DNA of 64,000 nucleotides from Sphagnum magellanicum (lineage: Eukaryota > Streptophyta > Sphagnopsida > Sphagnales > Sphagnaceae): contig CM038920.1 in the NCBI GenBank assembly GCA_021904315.1, forward strand, positions 9,114,001 to 9,178,000, read 5' to 3'. This document shows positions 48,235 to 60,148 of this stretch, in pieces; position 1 is the first letter of the stretch; the number at the start of each line of letters is the position of its first letter. Both the position numbers and the translations under genes were made by a program. The notes beneath the pieces are model-generated. The model had not been told where the DNA came from and ran no database searches. It saw only the letters and a program-made list of their open reading frames with translations.

Positions 48235-49360
48235 GCAACTAAGCAAATTTAATCAAAGAATGAATCATTTCGAAAAATGGCATAATGACATTCAACCCCA
48301 ACAAAGTTTCAACATTAGTTAGCAAACATAAATTAAGTTGAGTAAGGGCTATGGTGGGTGCATCCAATGCCATTTTCATTAAAAAAATGTGATATTCAGA
48401 TAATACATGTTTGACATAATTGATCATGGATGTCCACTTGCTTTATGTTTTTGTAAGAATTTATTACCATTGGTTTCCATGATCTTTGCCTTGAATTTTG
48501 TATATCATAAATGTCTTTTGGGTTGTGGTTGAAAAAAATACAAAATTGCAAAAAACCTTCAATGTGAGACACTAAAGGAAGGTTTAAAAGGTTTGTACCA
48601 CCAAATCTATTTGGTGAACCATACAATGCACACCCATGATGAATGAAACATATTGACATTAGATCCAAACAGTAATTCCAAAGGTATTCACCCCATCAAC
48701 ACCAAAACATATGAGCTTTGAAGCAAATTCCTTTTCTTCCAAACCCCCTTATGTCATCAAAAAGTTCATAATCAACAAAGTTAAACTATTAACTCTAGTC
48801 TAAAAACAACATGTTACACATTCAACACAAAGGTATATGACACCAATCCTGCATAATATAACCATGCACACATGCCCAATTTTGCATTATCCATGGAAGT
48901 GATTTCATCATAAGTTAAAGATACAAAGTTGACATTTTGGATAGTAATTTTAGTGGCATTTTTCACCTCATGGTCAATGTATTTTGCCATTCCCAACCAA
49001 CCCCATCATACCATTGTTTTTTGGAAATAGATCAAAGTTTTAAGAATTGAAACAAAAGCAAGAAATTTTCATAATCTTTCATGGGCTTACCTTTATTTAA
49101 TAAGTTGAACACATTGGCAAATTGGACAAGTTTTCATTTTTCTCCCATTGTTTGACAAAGATCAAGTTACTAGAAGACAGTTGTTGGAAATAGTTAAGCA
49201 TATGCAATTTTACTTTTGCATGGCCACATTTTGGATCCATATACCATTTACTATTAGGGCTTTTCCTCTTCCTTGCATGCTTCTATATAGAATCCCATTT
49301 AACCATTAGAATGTTTTCCTTGCTCTCAATTCTCGTCAAACTCAACATTTGACAAAAGTT
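48235..49360 (-). pseudogene. hAT-like transposase relic
   Basis: Minus-strand fragments in shifting frames resemble the plant and animal hAT-type transposase layout. In protein order they are a KHARKRKSPNSKWYMDPKCGHAK-type piece (about 49190-49300), NVNFVSLTYDEITSMDNAKLG (about 48870-48950), HIEGFLQFCIFFNHNPKDIYDIQ (about 48500-48580) and LLTNVETLLGLNVIMPFFEMIHSLIKFA (48240-48330). The order and spacing fit one protein, but stops and frameshifts are many. Terminal repeats not found. Assignment rests on remembered family patterns. Confidence 0.45.
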
Positions 49361-49865
49361 ACCAAACTAGCATCATTCAATATGAGCTCTACCCATGGCA
49401 TTTTTAAGCCCAAACTTCTGATCCATGTTTTAAATCTTAATTTTCTTTTGTTTCTTAGAATTATGTGCATGCCCATCCTTTGTAGTAGAAAAAGTTTCAA
49501 GGGGTTGAAGACCTTCAAAGTCTACATCCAAAAATAGAGGTGGACTAAGAGTCTGCAATTCAAAAGAAGGCATGCAACTTTTTTTTGCACCCATGTTATT
49601 GGATTCAAGTGCATCATAATAGTCAGGTTCATGAACTATTAAAATTTCTCCCAAGATTCGAACACTAAAAAAGTACTTCAATTTAAAATTAGTTGGAACT
49701 TGCAAACATGTAAGCATGATTGAATAAAATCCAAAAACACCAATTAAAAGCATAAAAATTTCAAGAGAAGGTTCAAAAAGCCTATTTCAATTGCAAATGC
49801 GCAACAATGTTTGCTCATGGTGTAAATGTTCATCAAAGTCTAGAGTCCAAAATATAAACCTCACA

Positions 49866-50591
49866 TGTCGCAACCCCACTTTGAGGGAGTTGTGAGGTCG
49901 CCATTCACACTCCCGAAAATGGGACTTGGGAGTCCTCCGGGACCCCCAAAAACTTAGAACGTGATTGCAGGGGTCAAAACACCTTGCATTGGGGCGTTCT
50001 TTATATCATTGGAAAGGTCTTGAAGTGTAGATGTCCAAAATGGCCTTGCATGAACCATTTAAACATTTTCAGCACAAGTTATGGTCGAAAGAAGGGCCGG
50101 GAGTCAAACTGTTAGTTTGACTCTCGACCACTAAAAGTCGAGAATCGACCTGATTCCGATGCGTGCAGGTGAAGTGCCACACACCGTTAGGAAGCTCTCA
50201 AGGAGAGCTACAACTTTGGTTCAGACCTCGTCCTGATCCGAGTTTGGGGCGAGGAGTTATGAGCGTCCAAAGTCCCGGGAGTCCAAACCGGGACAGTTTC
50301 GGGACTCCACTTTGGGAGTCCCAAGAAAAAGAGCCATTTGGATGCAAGTCCCGTGGAGAGTTGTAGAGAATACTATATGGGGGAAGGTGGTAGTTTCCCC
50401 CAAATTTGGGCCGTGGTGAATCAAGTGAATCCAAGTTAGCTCGTGGCTTGTCCCAACACCAAAAAGGTGTAGAATGAGTTCTAACCCATTTGTGGGTTGG
50501 ATTTGGATGTAAAACCACATAAGTGAGTGAGCTTGTCCCTCTTCCTAGTCTATCCCGGAGCTTTCAGCATGCCCCTTTCACCCCCTTTAAG
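49866..50591 (+). repeat. Older solo LTR, 5' part
   Basis: Begins TGTCGCAACC at 49866, directly after TCACA (49861-49865). It is related to the intact LTR along its length (for example 'ctttatatca', 'ggaaaggtcttgaagtgtagatgt', 'gggggaaggtgg' in both) but much diverged. It is interrupted after 50591 by the young element and resumes at 57818. No internal domain belongs to it, so it is a solo LTR. Confidence 0.9.
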
Positions 50592-51534
50592 TGTCGCAAC
50601 CCTAGCCTTGGCTCGCGACCAAGGCAAGGGGGTTGCAAGGGTGCGGGCCAAAAGGAAGCCCGAGAGTCACATCAAGACTCCCGGGAGTGCAAGAAAGTGT
50701 GAGGGAGTGGACCCACACACTCCCAAGGCAACTCCCATGTTGGGAGTTGGTGAGAGTTAGAGTCCCAAAAGGACTCCCGAAACTTCAGAGCACGTTTTGA
50801 GGGGTCAAAACTCAATGGCTTGGTGCGCTCTTTATATCAATGAAAAGGTCTTGAAGTGTAGATGTCTAAAATGGGCTCGCATTGCTCATTTGGACATCTG
50901 AAATGCAAGTTATGGTCAAAAGAAGGCCCGGGAGTCGAACTCGCGGGAGTCCGCCAGTTTGGACTCCCGGGCACTAAAAGTCGGGAATCGACCCGAAATA
51001 CTTGGCTGCTGAGAACGTGCGACATACCGTTGGAAAGGTCTCGACGAGATCTACAACTTTGCTTCAGACCGCGCCGTCATCGGAGGTCTGCTCCGAAAGT
51101 TATGCGCGTTCAAAGTCCCGGGAGTCCCGCTGGGCGGGATTTCGGGACTCCCGCGCGGGAGTCCCGGGACTCCCGGGACAAAATGTCCATTTGGGTGCCA
51201 CCCCCGCGACGTGGCACAGAGTATACTATAAGGGGGAAGGTGGTGGCTTCCCCCAAGTCCGGGCCGTGGTGAGTCTTGTGTGTCCGTGTTGCCCGTGGCT
51301 CGTCCTAGCACCAAATGTGCTCCAACTATGTTCTAACCACTTTGTGTGGTTCCATGCAGGCCCGTGTGAGTGAGTGAAGCTTGTCAACTCTTCCTAGTCC
51401 CATCCCGGAGCTCCAACACGCCCCTCTACCCCTCCAAGTGTTGTGAGCTAGGGAGCGCCTCCCGACCACTCCCACTTCCGCTCTCTCTCACTTGGACTCA
51501 CATTTGAGTCCTTCGAGTGGTTAGGAGTGCGTCA
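50592..51534 (+). repeat. 5' LTR, 943 bp
   Basis: TGTCGC...GCGTCA. It contains 'actataaggggg' near 51225 as a possible TATA motif, and a cluster of CCCGGGAGTC words in both orientations (51116-51180). Confidence 0.95.
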
Positions 51535-51536
51535 CT

Positions 51537-51548
51537 TGGTATCAGAGC
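51537..51548 (+). other. Primer-binding site, tRNA-iMet
   Basis: TGGTATCAGAGC, two bases after the LTR, complements the 3' end of plant initiator tRNA-Met. Confidence 0.92.
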
Positions 51549-51584
51549 TCTGGGAGAGCTCGATCCACTTATTGGGAAGTTCCG

Positions 51585-54500
51585 ATGGCACCAAAGAAGG
51601 CCCGCAAACCAGTCCAAGAGACCGTGGTGGAAGAACCCACCCAAGATCTAGATGTTCCTCCCCAACCTATTAGGGAGGAGGAACAGGACCATTCCGAAGA
51701 TGAAGGAGACCGTGCTAGCCTTGAGGAGCATGAGAATGAAGAGGAACAACCAAATGGAGTCTTCTTCACCCCGGAGCAATTGGAGGTCCTACTCAAAATG
51801 AATAGGCCCAATTTTAGTGAATTGGTAGAGGCCCTCAAGGGAGGTTCGTCTAAAAGTGTGGGATTCAAGCCCGCTAGGCCTGGGAATTTTGATGGGGCCC
51901 GGGATCGGAAGGTTGTGGATGCTTGGCTTGCGGAAATGGAAGATTACCTCCATGCCGCTAAAGTTGGTCGGCATTCGGCCGTGGAACTTGCCCAATCCTA
52001 TTTGAAGGGCTATGCCTCCACATGGTGGAGGACGGTGAGGCAAGAAGAGGGGAAGACCCATGGCTACACGTGGGAATTCTTCAAGGAGCGTATTGAGTTG
52101 GAATTCATTCCCAAGAATTCCGACTACATTTCAAGATGTAAACTTCGTGACCTTGTGAATGCAAGCAATGAGAACTTACGTCAATATGTGAGGGCTTATT
52201 CCGAACTCATGCTTGAAATTAGGCATATGCATGAGTTAGACCGGGTGTGCCACTTTGTGATGGGGCTTCCAACTTGGGCGAAGCGCAAACTTGAAGAGAA
52301 TTGGCCCGCCTCACTCACCGAAGCCATCATGAAAGTGGAAGGCTTTTCGGATGTGGGGCGAGGTGAGAAGTCCGGATTCAAAAGGGATAGTAAGTTCCCT
52401 CACAAGAAAGCGCGCCATGAAGGGGAATGGAGTCAAGGCCAAGACACCTCAAAGGGGGAAAAGCCTAAACCATTCCAAGGCTCGAGTTTTAAACCCAAGG
52501 GAAATTTTGTCAAGAAGGGAGTCCCTTTCAAAGGGAGCCAACCCAAGGGAGATGCTAGTGGGAAACCCAAAGGAGTGTGTTTCAATTGCAATGAAGCGGG
52601 GCACTATTCCAAAGATTGTCCCAAACCCAAACCGGGGAGTGGGGCTACTAAGGTAAATGCCCTTGCCGCCAACCTAGCCCAAGGTGAATGTAATCGCCTT
52701 ATTTTCTTGAAAGGGAAGGTTTCTAAGCGGGAAGTGCTTTGTCTTTTGGACACAGGGGCTTCCCACAACTTCATAACACAAGAAAGTGCGGAAAGAATGG
52801 AGCTCCCCTTGGAGGAGCTCAAGGCACCCATCGAGGTGCATTTTGCGGATGGCATTCCCCATCCCACCAAGTTGCAAGCAAAAGATGTGCCTCTTCAATT
52901 GGGGAATTGGAGAGGCAAGGTGGACTTACTAGTTTCCACCTTAGGGGGAATGGATTGCATTTTGGGAATGGAATTCATCACAAGGAACAATGTGCTCATA
53001 GAAGGGCACAATCGGCTAGTTAGGATCCCATCCAAAAATGGGATCGTGCGAGTGAAGGCACATGAAGTGCCTAGCGTGGGTGGGACAACCATCCACTTGA
53101 TGTTGGGAAAGAACTTGGAAAAAGAATGTGGGGGAGGCCATAGCATGTTATGTGTGATGCGGGTGTTGGATGAGTTTGAACCAAAGGAGGCCACCAAGGT
53201 GGTGAGCCCCCACAAGTGCATCAAGCAAGTGTTAGAGGAATTCCCGGATGTGATGCCCGAAGAGTTGCCCGATGAGTTGCCCCCGAGAAGACAAGTGGAC
53301 CATGCCATTGAGGTGGTCCCGGGAGTGGCACCTCCCGCCAAGGCCCCGTATCGAATGAGTCATGAGGAGTTAAAAGAGCTCAAGGTTCAACTCGAAGAAC
53401 TCCTCGCGAAGGGGTACATCAAACCTAGCAAGTCGCCATATGGGGCACCCGTCCTTTTTGTTCACAAAAAGGATGGGACTTTGAGGATGTGCGTGGATTA
53501 TAGGGCCCTCAACAAGGTGACCGTGAAGAATAGGTACCCGTTGCCTCGGATTGATGACTTGTTTGATCGACTTTCGGGAGCCAAAGTGTTTAGTAGGATT
53601 GACCTACGTTCGGGGTATTACCAAATTCGAATTGCACAAGGGGATGAAGAGAAAACCGCTTGCCGCACGAGGTATGGTTCCTACGAGTTTTTGGTGATGC
53701 CTTTTGGGCTCACCAACGCACCCGCCACATTTTGCACCCTCATGAATGACATTTTCCGAGAGTGGTTGGACGACTTTGTGGTCGTCTACATAGACGACAT
53801 TTTGGTTTATAGCAACTCCATGGAGGAGCATGCGGAACACCTTCGAAAGGTGTTCCAAAGGTTGAAGGAAAACAAGTTGTATGCCAAGTTTGAGAAGTGC
53901 GAGTTTGGAGTCTCGGAGGTGGACTTCCTTGGGCATAGGATCACCCAAGAAGGTTTGAAGATGGATGACCACAAGGTGAAGGCAATTTTGGATTGGGAAC
54001 CGCCTAGGTCGGTTCCCGCCTTAAGGTCATTTCTAGGATTGGCATCCTATTATCGCAAGTTCATCAAGAACTTTGCAAAGATAGCCGCACCTTTGACAAA
54101 CCTTTTGAAGAAGTCATCCGGGGCTTACGAATGGGAAGAGGCATGCAATGAGGCCTTTGAAACCTTGAAGGGCATTTTGGTGAAGGCGCCCGTGTTGAAG
54201 TTGCCCAATTTTGACAAGGACTTTGAGATCCACTCCGATGCGTCCGACTTTGCCATAGGAGGAGTCCTAGTGCAAGATGGAAGGCCGGTGGCCTTCGAAA
54301 GCAAAAAGCTAAGCGAGACGGAGCGAAGGTGGCCCACCCATGAGAAGGAAATGTGGGCCGTCATCCATTGTCTCAAGACTTGGGGCCATTACATAGGCTC
54401 CAAGGACGTGGTGGTGTGGACCGACAATGTCACCTTGAGGTACTTTGCAACTCAACCAAAGTTGTCATCAAAGCAAGTGAGATGGCAAGACACATTGGCC

Positions 54501-56075
54501 TTGTTCAATGTGGACATTCGGCATAAGCCCGGGAAGGAAAATGTGGTGCCGGATGCATTGAGTCGGAAACACCAACTCAAAGTGGTGTATGTGGGGGAAA
54601 GCGAGTTCCAAAAGGAAGTTCGTGTTGGGAGCCGCCATGACGAGTTTGCCAAGGAAAGGAAGCAAGAAATCCAAAGGGGGATGAAGTCCCACTTCCACTT
54701 ACAAAATGGACTATTATGGTACAAGCAAAACCGGCTCTATGTTCCAAAAGGGAGGTTAAGGGATGTCCTTTTGAAGGAATGTCATGATGGGCCCCTTGCG
54801 GGCCATGGTGGTGCAAAGCGCACCACCACATTCCTCAAGAAGTCCTATTATTGGCCCAACTTGAAGGAGGATGCGGAGGAATACGTGAAGACTTGCTTGA
54901 CTTGCCAACAAAACCGGGCACTCAATAAAAAGCAAGCGGGATTGTTGCGACCATTACCCATCCCGGAAGGGCCGTGGGAAAGTGTCTCCATGGATTTCAT
55001 GGTGAGTTTGCCACCATCAAAGGGGTTTGATGCGATCATGGTGGTGGTGGATCGGTTTAGCAAGATGGCACACTTTATTCCTACCAAGGAAAGTGCCACG
55101 GCCCAAGAGACGGGAAGGTTGTTCTTCACCCACGTGTTCAAGCATCACGGCCTCCCCAAGGACATTGTGTCGGATCGAGACCCCAAGTTCACGAGCAAGT
55201 TTTGGAGAGCATTGTGGAAGCGCATGGGGTCCGAGCTCAAGATGAGCACTTCCTTTCGTCCCCAAACCGATGGACAAACCGAGAGGGTGAACTTGGTGAT
55301 CCAACAATTCCTAAGGAATTATGTGGCGGCGGACCAACAAGATTGGGTGGACCATTTGGAGTTGGCCGAATTTTGTTACAACAATTCGGAGCATTCGGCA
55401 ACGGGGGCCACCCCATTTCAAATGGTGACGGGCAAGTCACCAATTGTACCCACAACTTGGGTTGGACAACCTCCAAGTGATGCGAGTGAGGAAGTGCCCA
55501 TGGTCACACAACTTGATGAAGAAAGGCGGCGCTTGTGGGAGATGGCCAAGGCTAATCTTGAGAAGGCGCATAAAAGGTACAAAGACTTTGCGGACAAGTC
55601 CCGACGAGAGGTGCATTTTGAAGAAGGTGATGAAGTATGGTTGAACATCAAGAACTTCCGGTTGCCCGAAGGTTTGAGTCACAAGTTCTTGGGCCCATAT
55701 GCGGGCCCATTCAAAGTGTTGGAAAAGAAATTTCCCGACACCTACAAATTAGAACTACCGGAAAATCTTAAGGTTCATCCCGTATTCCATGTTTCGCTTT
55801 TGAAGCCGGTCACCCGTGATGCCTCAAGGCCTAATCGAGAGCACAATTCAAGGCCCCCTCCGGACTTGGTCCACAATGAGCCCGAGTTTGAAGTGGAGGC
55901 CGTGCTCAAGTCAAGGCAAATAAGGGGGAGAGAGCGGGAGTACTTGGTCAAGTGGAAAGGTTACCATCCAATAGAGGCATCTTGGGTGAACGAGTCCGAT
56001 ATGGAACATGCCCAAGAAGCCATAGAAGAGTTCCACAATAGACCGGCAAAGAGGCAAAGGAAACATAGAGCGTGA
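51585..56075 (+). CDS. Gag-pol polyprotein of the Ty3/gypsy chromovirus
   Basis: One 1496-residue ORF without breaks. Order: retrotransposon gag domain (about 100-260), CCHC knuckle [14 protein letters not shown] (about 332), aspartic protease DTGAS (about 388), reverse transcriptase with the YIDD site (about 735) and RNase H starting HSDAS (about 883). Then comes integrase, with an HHCC finger (about 1064-1105) and the D-D-E catalytic set in MDFMV (about 1135), SDRDPKF (about 1195) and TDGQTERVN (about 1231). A GPY/F-like block (FLGPYAGPF) follows, and a C-terminal chromodomain (about 1434-1485; [20 protein letters not shown]). The chromodomain marks the chromovirus branch and is known to steer integration toward marked chromatin. 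Gag and pol share one frame. All key residues seem present, so the copy could be active. The start is the first ATG after the primer site. Confidence 0.97.
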   Translation: MAPKKARKPVQETVVEEPTQDLDVPPQPIREEEQDHSEDEGDRASLEEHENEEEQPNGVFFTPEQLEVLLKMNRPNFSELVEALKGGSSKSVGFKPARPGNFDGARDRKVVDAWLAEMEDYLHAAKVGRHSAVELAQSYLKGYASTWWRTVRQEEGKTHGYTWEFFKERIELEFIPKNSDYISRCKLRDLVNASNENLRQYVRAYSELMLEIRHMHELDRVCHFVMGLPTWAKRKLEENWPASLTEAIMKVEGFSDVGRGEKSGFKRDSKFPHKKARHEGEWSQGQDTSKGEKPKPFQGSSFKPKGNFVKKGVPFKGSQPKGDASGKPKGVCFNCNEAGHYSKDCPKPKPGSGATKVNALAANLAQGECNRLIFLKGKVSKREVLCLLDTGASHNFITQESAERMELPLEELKAPIEVHFADGIPHPTKLQAKDVPLQLGNWRGKVDLLVSTLGGMDCILGMEFITRNNVLIEGHNRLVRIPSKNGIVRVKAHEVPSVGGTTIHLMLGKNLEKECGGGHSMLCVMRVLDEFEPKEATKVVSPHKCIKQVLEEFPDVMPEELPDELPPRRQVDHAIEVVPGVAPPAKAPYRMSHEELKELKVQLEELLAKGYIKPSKSPYGAPVLFVHKKDGTLRMCVDYRALNKVTVKNRYPLPRIDDLFDRLSGAKVFSRIDLRSGYYQIRIAQGDEEKTACRTRYGSYEFLVMPFGLTNAPATFCTLMNDIFREWLDDFVVVYIDDILVYSNSMEEHAEHLRKVFQRLKENKLYAKFEKCEFGVSEVDFLGHRITQEGLKMDDHKVKAILDWEPPRSVPALRSFLGLASYYRKFIKNFAKIAAPLTNLLKKSSGAYEWEEACNEAFETLKGILVKAPVLKLPNFDKDFEIHSDASDFAIGGVLVQDGRPVAFESKKLSETERRWPTHEKEMWAVIHCLKTWGHYIGSKDVVVWTDNVTLRYFATQPKLSSKQVRWQDTLALFNVDIRHKPGKENVVPDALSRKHQLKVVYVGESEFQKEVRVGSRHDEFAKERKQEIQRGMKSHFHLQNGLLWYKQNRLYVPKGRLRDVLLKECHDGPLAGHGGAKRTTTFLKKSYYWPNLKEDAEEYVKTCLTCQQNRALNKKQAGLLRPLPIPEGPWESVSMDFMVSLPPSKGFDAIMVVVDRFSKMAHFIPTKESATAQETGRLFFTHVFKHHGLPKDIVSDRDPKFTSKFWRALWKRMGSELKMSTSFRPQTDGQTERVNLVIQQFLRNYVAADQQDWVDHLELAEFCYNNSEHSATGATPFQMVTGKSPIVPTTWVGQPPSDASEEVPMVTQLDEERRRLWEMAKANLEKAHKRYKDFADKSRREVHFEEGDEVWLNIKNFRLPEGLSHKFLGPYAGPFKVLEKKFPDTYKLELPENLKVHPVFHVSLLKPVTRDASRPNREHNSRPPPDLVHNEPEFEVEAVLKSRQIRGREREYLVKWKGYHPIEASWVNESDMEHAQEAIEEFHNRPAKRQRKHRA

Positions 56076-56863
56076 TGAGGACATCACCTTTCTTTTAGTG
56101 GGGCGGAAAGTTACACAAATGTACCACATCAAGTTGTAAGTGAAATAAAGGCAAAATTTTTAAGACTTCCAAGAGATTGCATCACAAGCATAATGAGTAT
56201 GATAGAAAAAGGGGTTGTCAAGTGGCATGGATAAATGGAACTCTCTTGCGTAAGCCCAAATCAAAATCGGACTCCTACTTGGGGGCTAAGAGAAATCTTA
56301 GTCCCAAAAGGGGAGGCAAGCAAGGTGAGCTTGCGAGGACGTGCACATGCCCAAAGTGCATCCTAGGGGGTTGGTTGGTAGTGGCGGCCAACGCGGGAAG
56401 TCATGACCCCGTTCGTGTACTATAATCGCGTAGCTTGGGACTTAGGCCTTTGCAAAGCCTAAACGTTGCTTCTCGTACCTTGATAAGCATACCTTTTCGT
56501 GAAGGCTTGATTGTTGTGATCAAGGCGCAAGAGTGGGAAAGGAGTCATGTCAAGTAGCTTAGGTCAAGATTAGACTTGACTTGAGCTCCTCATGAGGGGA
56601 AGCATAAAAAGTGCCTCCCAAATGAGGGCTTCGTCAATTAGGCTAGTTTAGGTCTTTTGACGAAGCAAGGGTGGAGGGTCTTTGAGAGGCCCACCCTTAG
56701 ACTTGCCAAGAAAGTGTTGGAAACTTGGGGACGCCTAAGTTAGCTTGAGGCAAGGTCTGGCCACAAAGGTTGGCACTTGATGGCCAAGGATCCAAAAGAA
56801 AGCAATTGCAATTGTGTGGGTGAAAACTCTAAGTGTCAATGAGGACATTGACCTCTTCTTCTA
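56076..56863 (+). other. Untranslated region between gag-pol and the 3' LTR
   Basis: About 790 bases without a domain-bearing ORF; a short frame at 56177-56425 has no homology that I know. Composition matches the element, not the surrounding genome. Confidence 0.7.
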
Positions 56864-56874
56864 GTGGGGGAGAG
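56864..56874 (+). other. Polypurine tract
   Basis: GTGGGGGAGAG directly before the 3' LTR: the plus-strand primer site. Confidence 0.85.
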
Positions 56875-57817
56875 TGTCGCAACCCTAGCCTTGGCTCGCG
56901 ACCAAGGCAAGGGGGTTGCAAGGGTGCGGGCCAAAAGGAAGCCCGAGAGTCACATCAAGACTCCCGGGAGTGCAAGAAAGTGTGAGGGAGTGGACCCACA
57001 CACTCCCAAGGCAACTCCCATGTTGGGAGTTGGTGAGAGTTAGAGTCCCAAAAGGACTCCCGAAACTTCAGAGCACGTTTTGAGGGGTCAAAACTCAATG
57101 GCTTGGTGCGCTCTTTATATCAATGGAAAGGTCTTGAAGTGTAGATGTCTAAAATGGGCTCGCATTGCTCATTTGGACATCTGAAATGCAAGTTATGGTC
57201 AAAAGAAGGCCCGGGAGTCGAACTCGCGGGAGTCCGCCAGTTTGGACTCCCGGGCACTAAAAGTCGGGAATCGACCCGAAATACTTGGCTGCTGAGAACG
57301 TGCGACATACCGTTGGAAAGGTCTCGACGAGATCTACAACTTTGCTTCAGACCGCGCCGTCATCGGAGGTCTGCTCCGAAAGTTATGCGCGTTCAAAGTC
57401 CCGGGAGTCCCGCTGGGCGGGATTTCGGGACTCCCGCGCGGGAGTCCCGGGACTCCCGGGACAAAATGTCCATTTGGGTGCCACCCCCGCGACGTGGCAC
57501 AGAGTATACTATAAGGGGGAAGGTGGTGGCTTCCCCCAAGTCCGGGCCGTGGTGAGTCTTGTGTGTCCGTGTTGCCCGTGGCTCGTCCTAGCACCAAATG
57601 TGCTCCAACTATGTTCTAACCACTTTGTGTGGTTCCATGCAGGCCCGTGTGAGTGAGTGAAGCTTGTCAACTCTTCCTAGTCCCATCCCGGAGCTCCAAC
57701 ACGCCCCTCTACCCCTCCAAGTGTTGTGAGCTAGGGAGCGCCTCCCGACCACTCCCACTTCCGCTCTCTCTCACTTGGACTCACATTTGAGTCCTTCGAG
57801 TGGTTAGGAGTGCGTCA
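56875..57817 (+). repeat. 3' LTR, 943 bp
   Basis: Same as 50592-51534 apart from one base. Confidence 0.95.
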
Positions 57818-57918
57818 TTAATACTGGAAGCCGGGAGTGTGCCCCGAGTCCTAGAAATTCCGTAATTTGAGTGAGTTAGCCTAGCTTGGGGCTAATTTGG
57901 GGACTTGGGAACGCGTCA
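57818..57918 (+). repeat. Older solo LTR, 3' part
   Basis: Completes the solo LTR interrupted at 50591 and ends ACGCGTCA, followed by TCACA (57919-57923), the same five bases that precede its start. Total length is about 827 bases, including one copy of the young element's target duplication. Confidence 0.9.
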
Positions 57919-57923
57919 TCACA

Positions 57924-58560
57924 TAAAAATGTTACAACAGATTTTGAATAATTATTAACAATATGTCGATGATTTCCAAAACATGCACACAAACTACATT
58001 ACTGTAATAATTGTGCAAAATTTAACTACCACAAGAACCACACACACAAAAAAAGTTGTGCACAAAAAATAAACCTCACAAATAAAAGTTGGAACAAATG
58101 TTGAGCATTTGTTAACAAAAGGTCAATGATTTCCAAAATATGCACACAAGTTGCATTGGTGCAACAATTGCACATACTTTAGCTACAACAAAAGCCACAC
58201 ACATGACAAAAGTCGTGCATAGAAAAATAAACCTCACACAAAAAAGTTGCAATGAATGTTGAACATTTGCTTACAACAAGTCAATGACTTCTAGAATATG
58301 CACACAAGTTGCATTGGTGTTGTAATTATGTAGAGTTTAGCTATGACAAAAGCTACACACAATAAAAAATCACACACAGAAAAACTAATTTCATAAAAAA
58401 GTTGAACGATTGCTAATAGGATGTTGATGATTTCCAAAACATGCAATGCACACAAATTATGTTGTGTAGTAGTTATGGAAAATTTAGCTACAACAAAAAC
58501 CACACACACAACATAAGTCATGCACATAGAATAGTTGTACACTATCAACAACTTGCAATT
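57924..58560. repeat. Tandem repeat of about 145-160 bp, four copies
   Basis: 'tgatttccaaaa.atgcacacaa' recurs near 57970, 58130, 58285 (variant) and 58428. Each unit also has 'aaaaaataaacctcaca'. The 190-residue minus-strand frame at 58291-58863 is a by-product. The solo LTR landed in one of these units. Confidence 0.8.
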
Positions 58561-60148
58561 ACACAATGCACATGTACATAACCAAAGTCCAAGAATAAAA
58601 TGAAAAAAAAACTCTGCTATGGTGATACTTTTGGAGCAATGTAGGAACACACAAAACTTGAGGAACAAAAAGAGAACATTATACATAACCATAGTGAACA
58701 TAATGAGAACACATTGAGAACATAATAAACAACCATTGAGAGAACATGATGAAACCATATGCAATGCATTGGGAACCCCAAAATTAAAAGAGATGTTCTC
58801 CTTCCTCTCCCCTTCCCCCCCCCCCCCAAAAAAAAAAAACAAAATTGGGCCTTTTAAGTGCATGCTACGTCATCATTTTGGGCCTACATTAATGGCAAGG
58901 CATGAATTGTTTGGGTAAAGTCCCTATGTGTAAGGAGGAGGTCAATTTGGGCACTTGGGTCATAATTACAAACATTCTATGGTTTGCAAAGATATCACAA
59001 AACTATTATATGGAAGATCTATTAACACATGTAAAGTCTAAGAAATAAAATAAAATAATAATAAAACAATTTCATTCATTTGACCAGCCTTGTAGGAAAT
59101 ACTTGTTCGGTGAACCTCTTATTTTGGGAATTTCATTGTCCTTGGTTTTTACCTGACTTCAAAATGTGAGTAGAATTGGTGTTTCCTTTTTTGATTTTGT
59201 TATGTAACATGGTCAATATCCATAAACCAATTTAGCTAGCTTTGGCCATAGTGAACCAACACCCACCAACACACCATCCACTGGATGCCCATTATTATTC
59301 AATTGAATTAATATTTGGTTTAACCTTGGTGGGGTAGAATTGCTCATCACCAATTATTATTGTATCATCGATCACTTCTTTAGATCTTCATCATTTGTGC
59401 TTCATTTTGAGTAATTTAAAATGATATGGGAATGCCACTTCAAGCTCTAGAAAAAATCTTTGAAATGCAAATGAAAAGGAATAATGAGAATATAGCAAGA
59501 AGAATAATAAGCTTTTCAACTCACAAAACATGTTTTCTTTTTTTCCTTTTTTTCCTTTCATACTTTCAAAGCTTCTAACTTTCTCATTTTTTTTACCATT
59601 TTAAACATTTTAAAGTGATATAAGAACATCACCTTTAGTTTTACAAATCATTTTGGAACTCTAATAACAACAAAGCAACATGCAATCATTTCTTTGGGAA
59701 TGAGCTTTGTATTATTTGGTGGTTTGTTTTTCTAAGTTCTCGATCCCCTCTAATTTAGGGGGTGGTAACTTTATCAATTCTAGTCCATTTTTGACGATTT
59801 TAGTGTGCTAGATGCATCAATAGGGAGGGTTCAAGTTTTGTTTGGACACCAAAAATAACGGAGCCCTCCCCTTGGATCCGGCCTAACTTCTACCCTAACT
59901 AATTCCCTAAGATATAGATCTCAAACATATAGGTAGATAGGTAGGAAAATAGGTAACTACTAATGAAGTAGATGGTTTATAAATAGATAGGGGCTCTTCC
60001 CAAAGAATACAATTTCCAAATCCACACAACAACTATGCGTGATGTCAATAATGTTATGGCCTAGATGAATCCATTATCTACTTGAATAGGCAACCAAATT
60101 ACCATCCACACCTGATCAACGACAATTAGAGCATTTAAATCAAATTTT
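58561..60148. other. AT-rich intergenic
   Basis: No gene seen. Contains a C13-A12 homopolymer junction near 58816-58841, the inverted R1 copy (59241-59335) and DNA shared with the 3' flank of germin-like gene 2 (from about 60000). Confidence 0.5.
59241..59335 (-). repeat. Dispersed repeat R1, copy 2 (inverted)
   Basis: Reverse complement of 1776-1866 with moderate divergence. Confidence 0.6.

Larger units (their letters stand above)
50592..57817 (+). mobile_element. Intact young Ty3/gypsy chromovirus retrotransposon, 7226 bp
   Basis: Two 943-bp LTRs, a primer-binding site, one long gag-pol ORF and a polypurine tract are all in place. Reading the two LTRs side by side I find one difference (A at 50843, G at 57126). 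The flanks are TTAAG (50587-50591) and TTAAT (57818-57822), a near-perfect 5-bp duplication. It sits in the same orientation inside an older LTR of its own family. Confidence 0.95.

Noticed and set aside
50862-51272. 136-codon frames in both LTRs (also 57145-57555)
   Set aside because: Identical because the LTRs are identical; no protein features.
58291-58863. 190-codon minus-strand hydrophobic frame
   Set aside because: It runs through the 150-bp satellite and a C/A homopolymer; hydrophobicity comes from AT-rich repeats.
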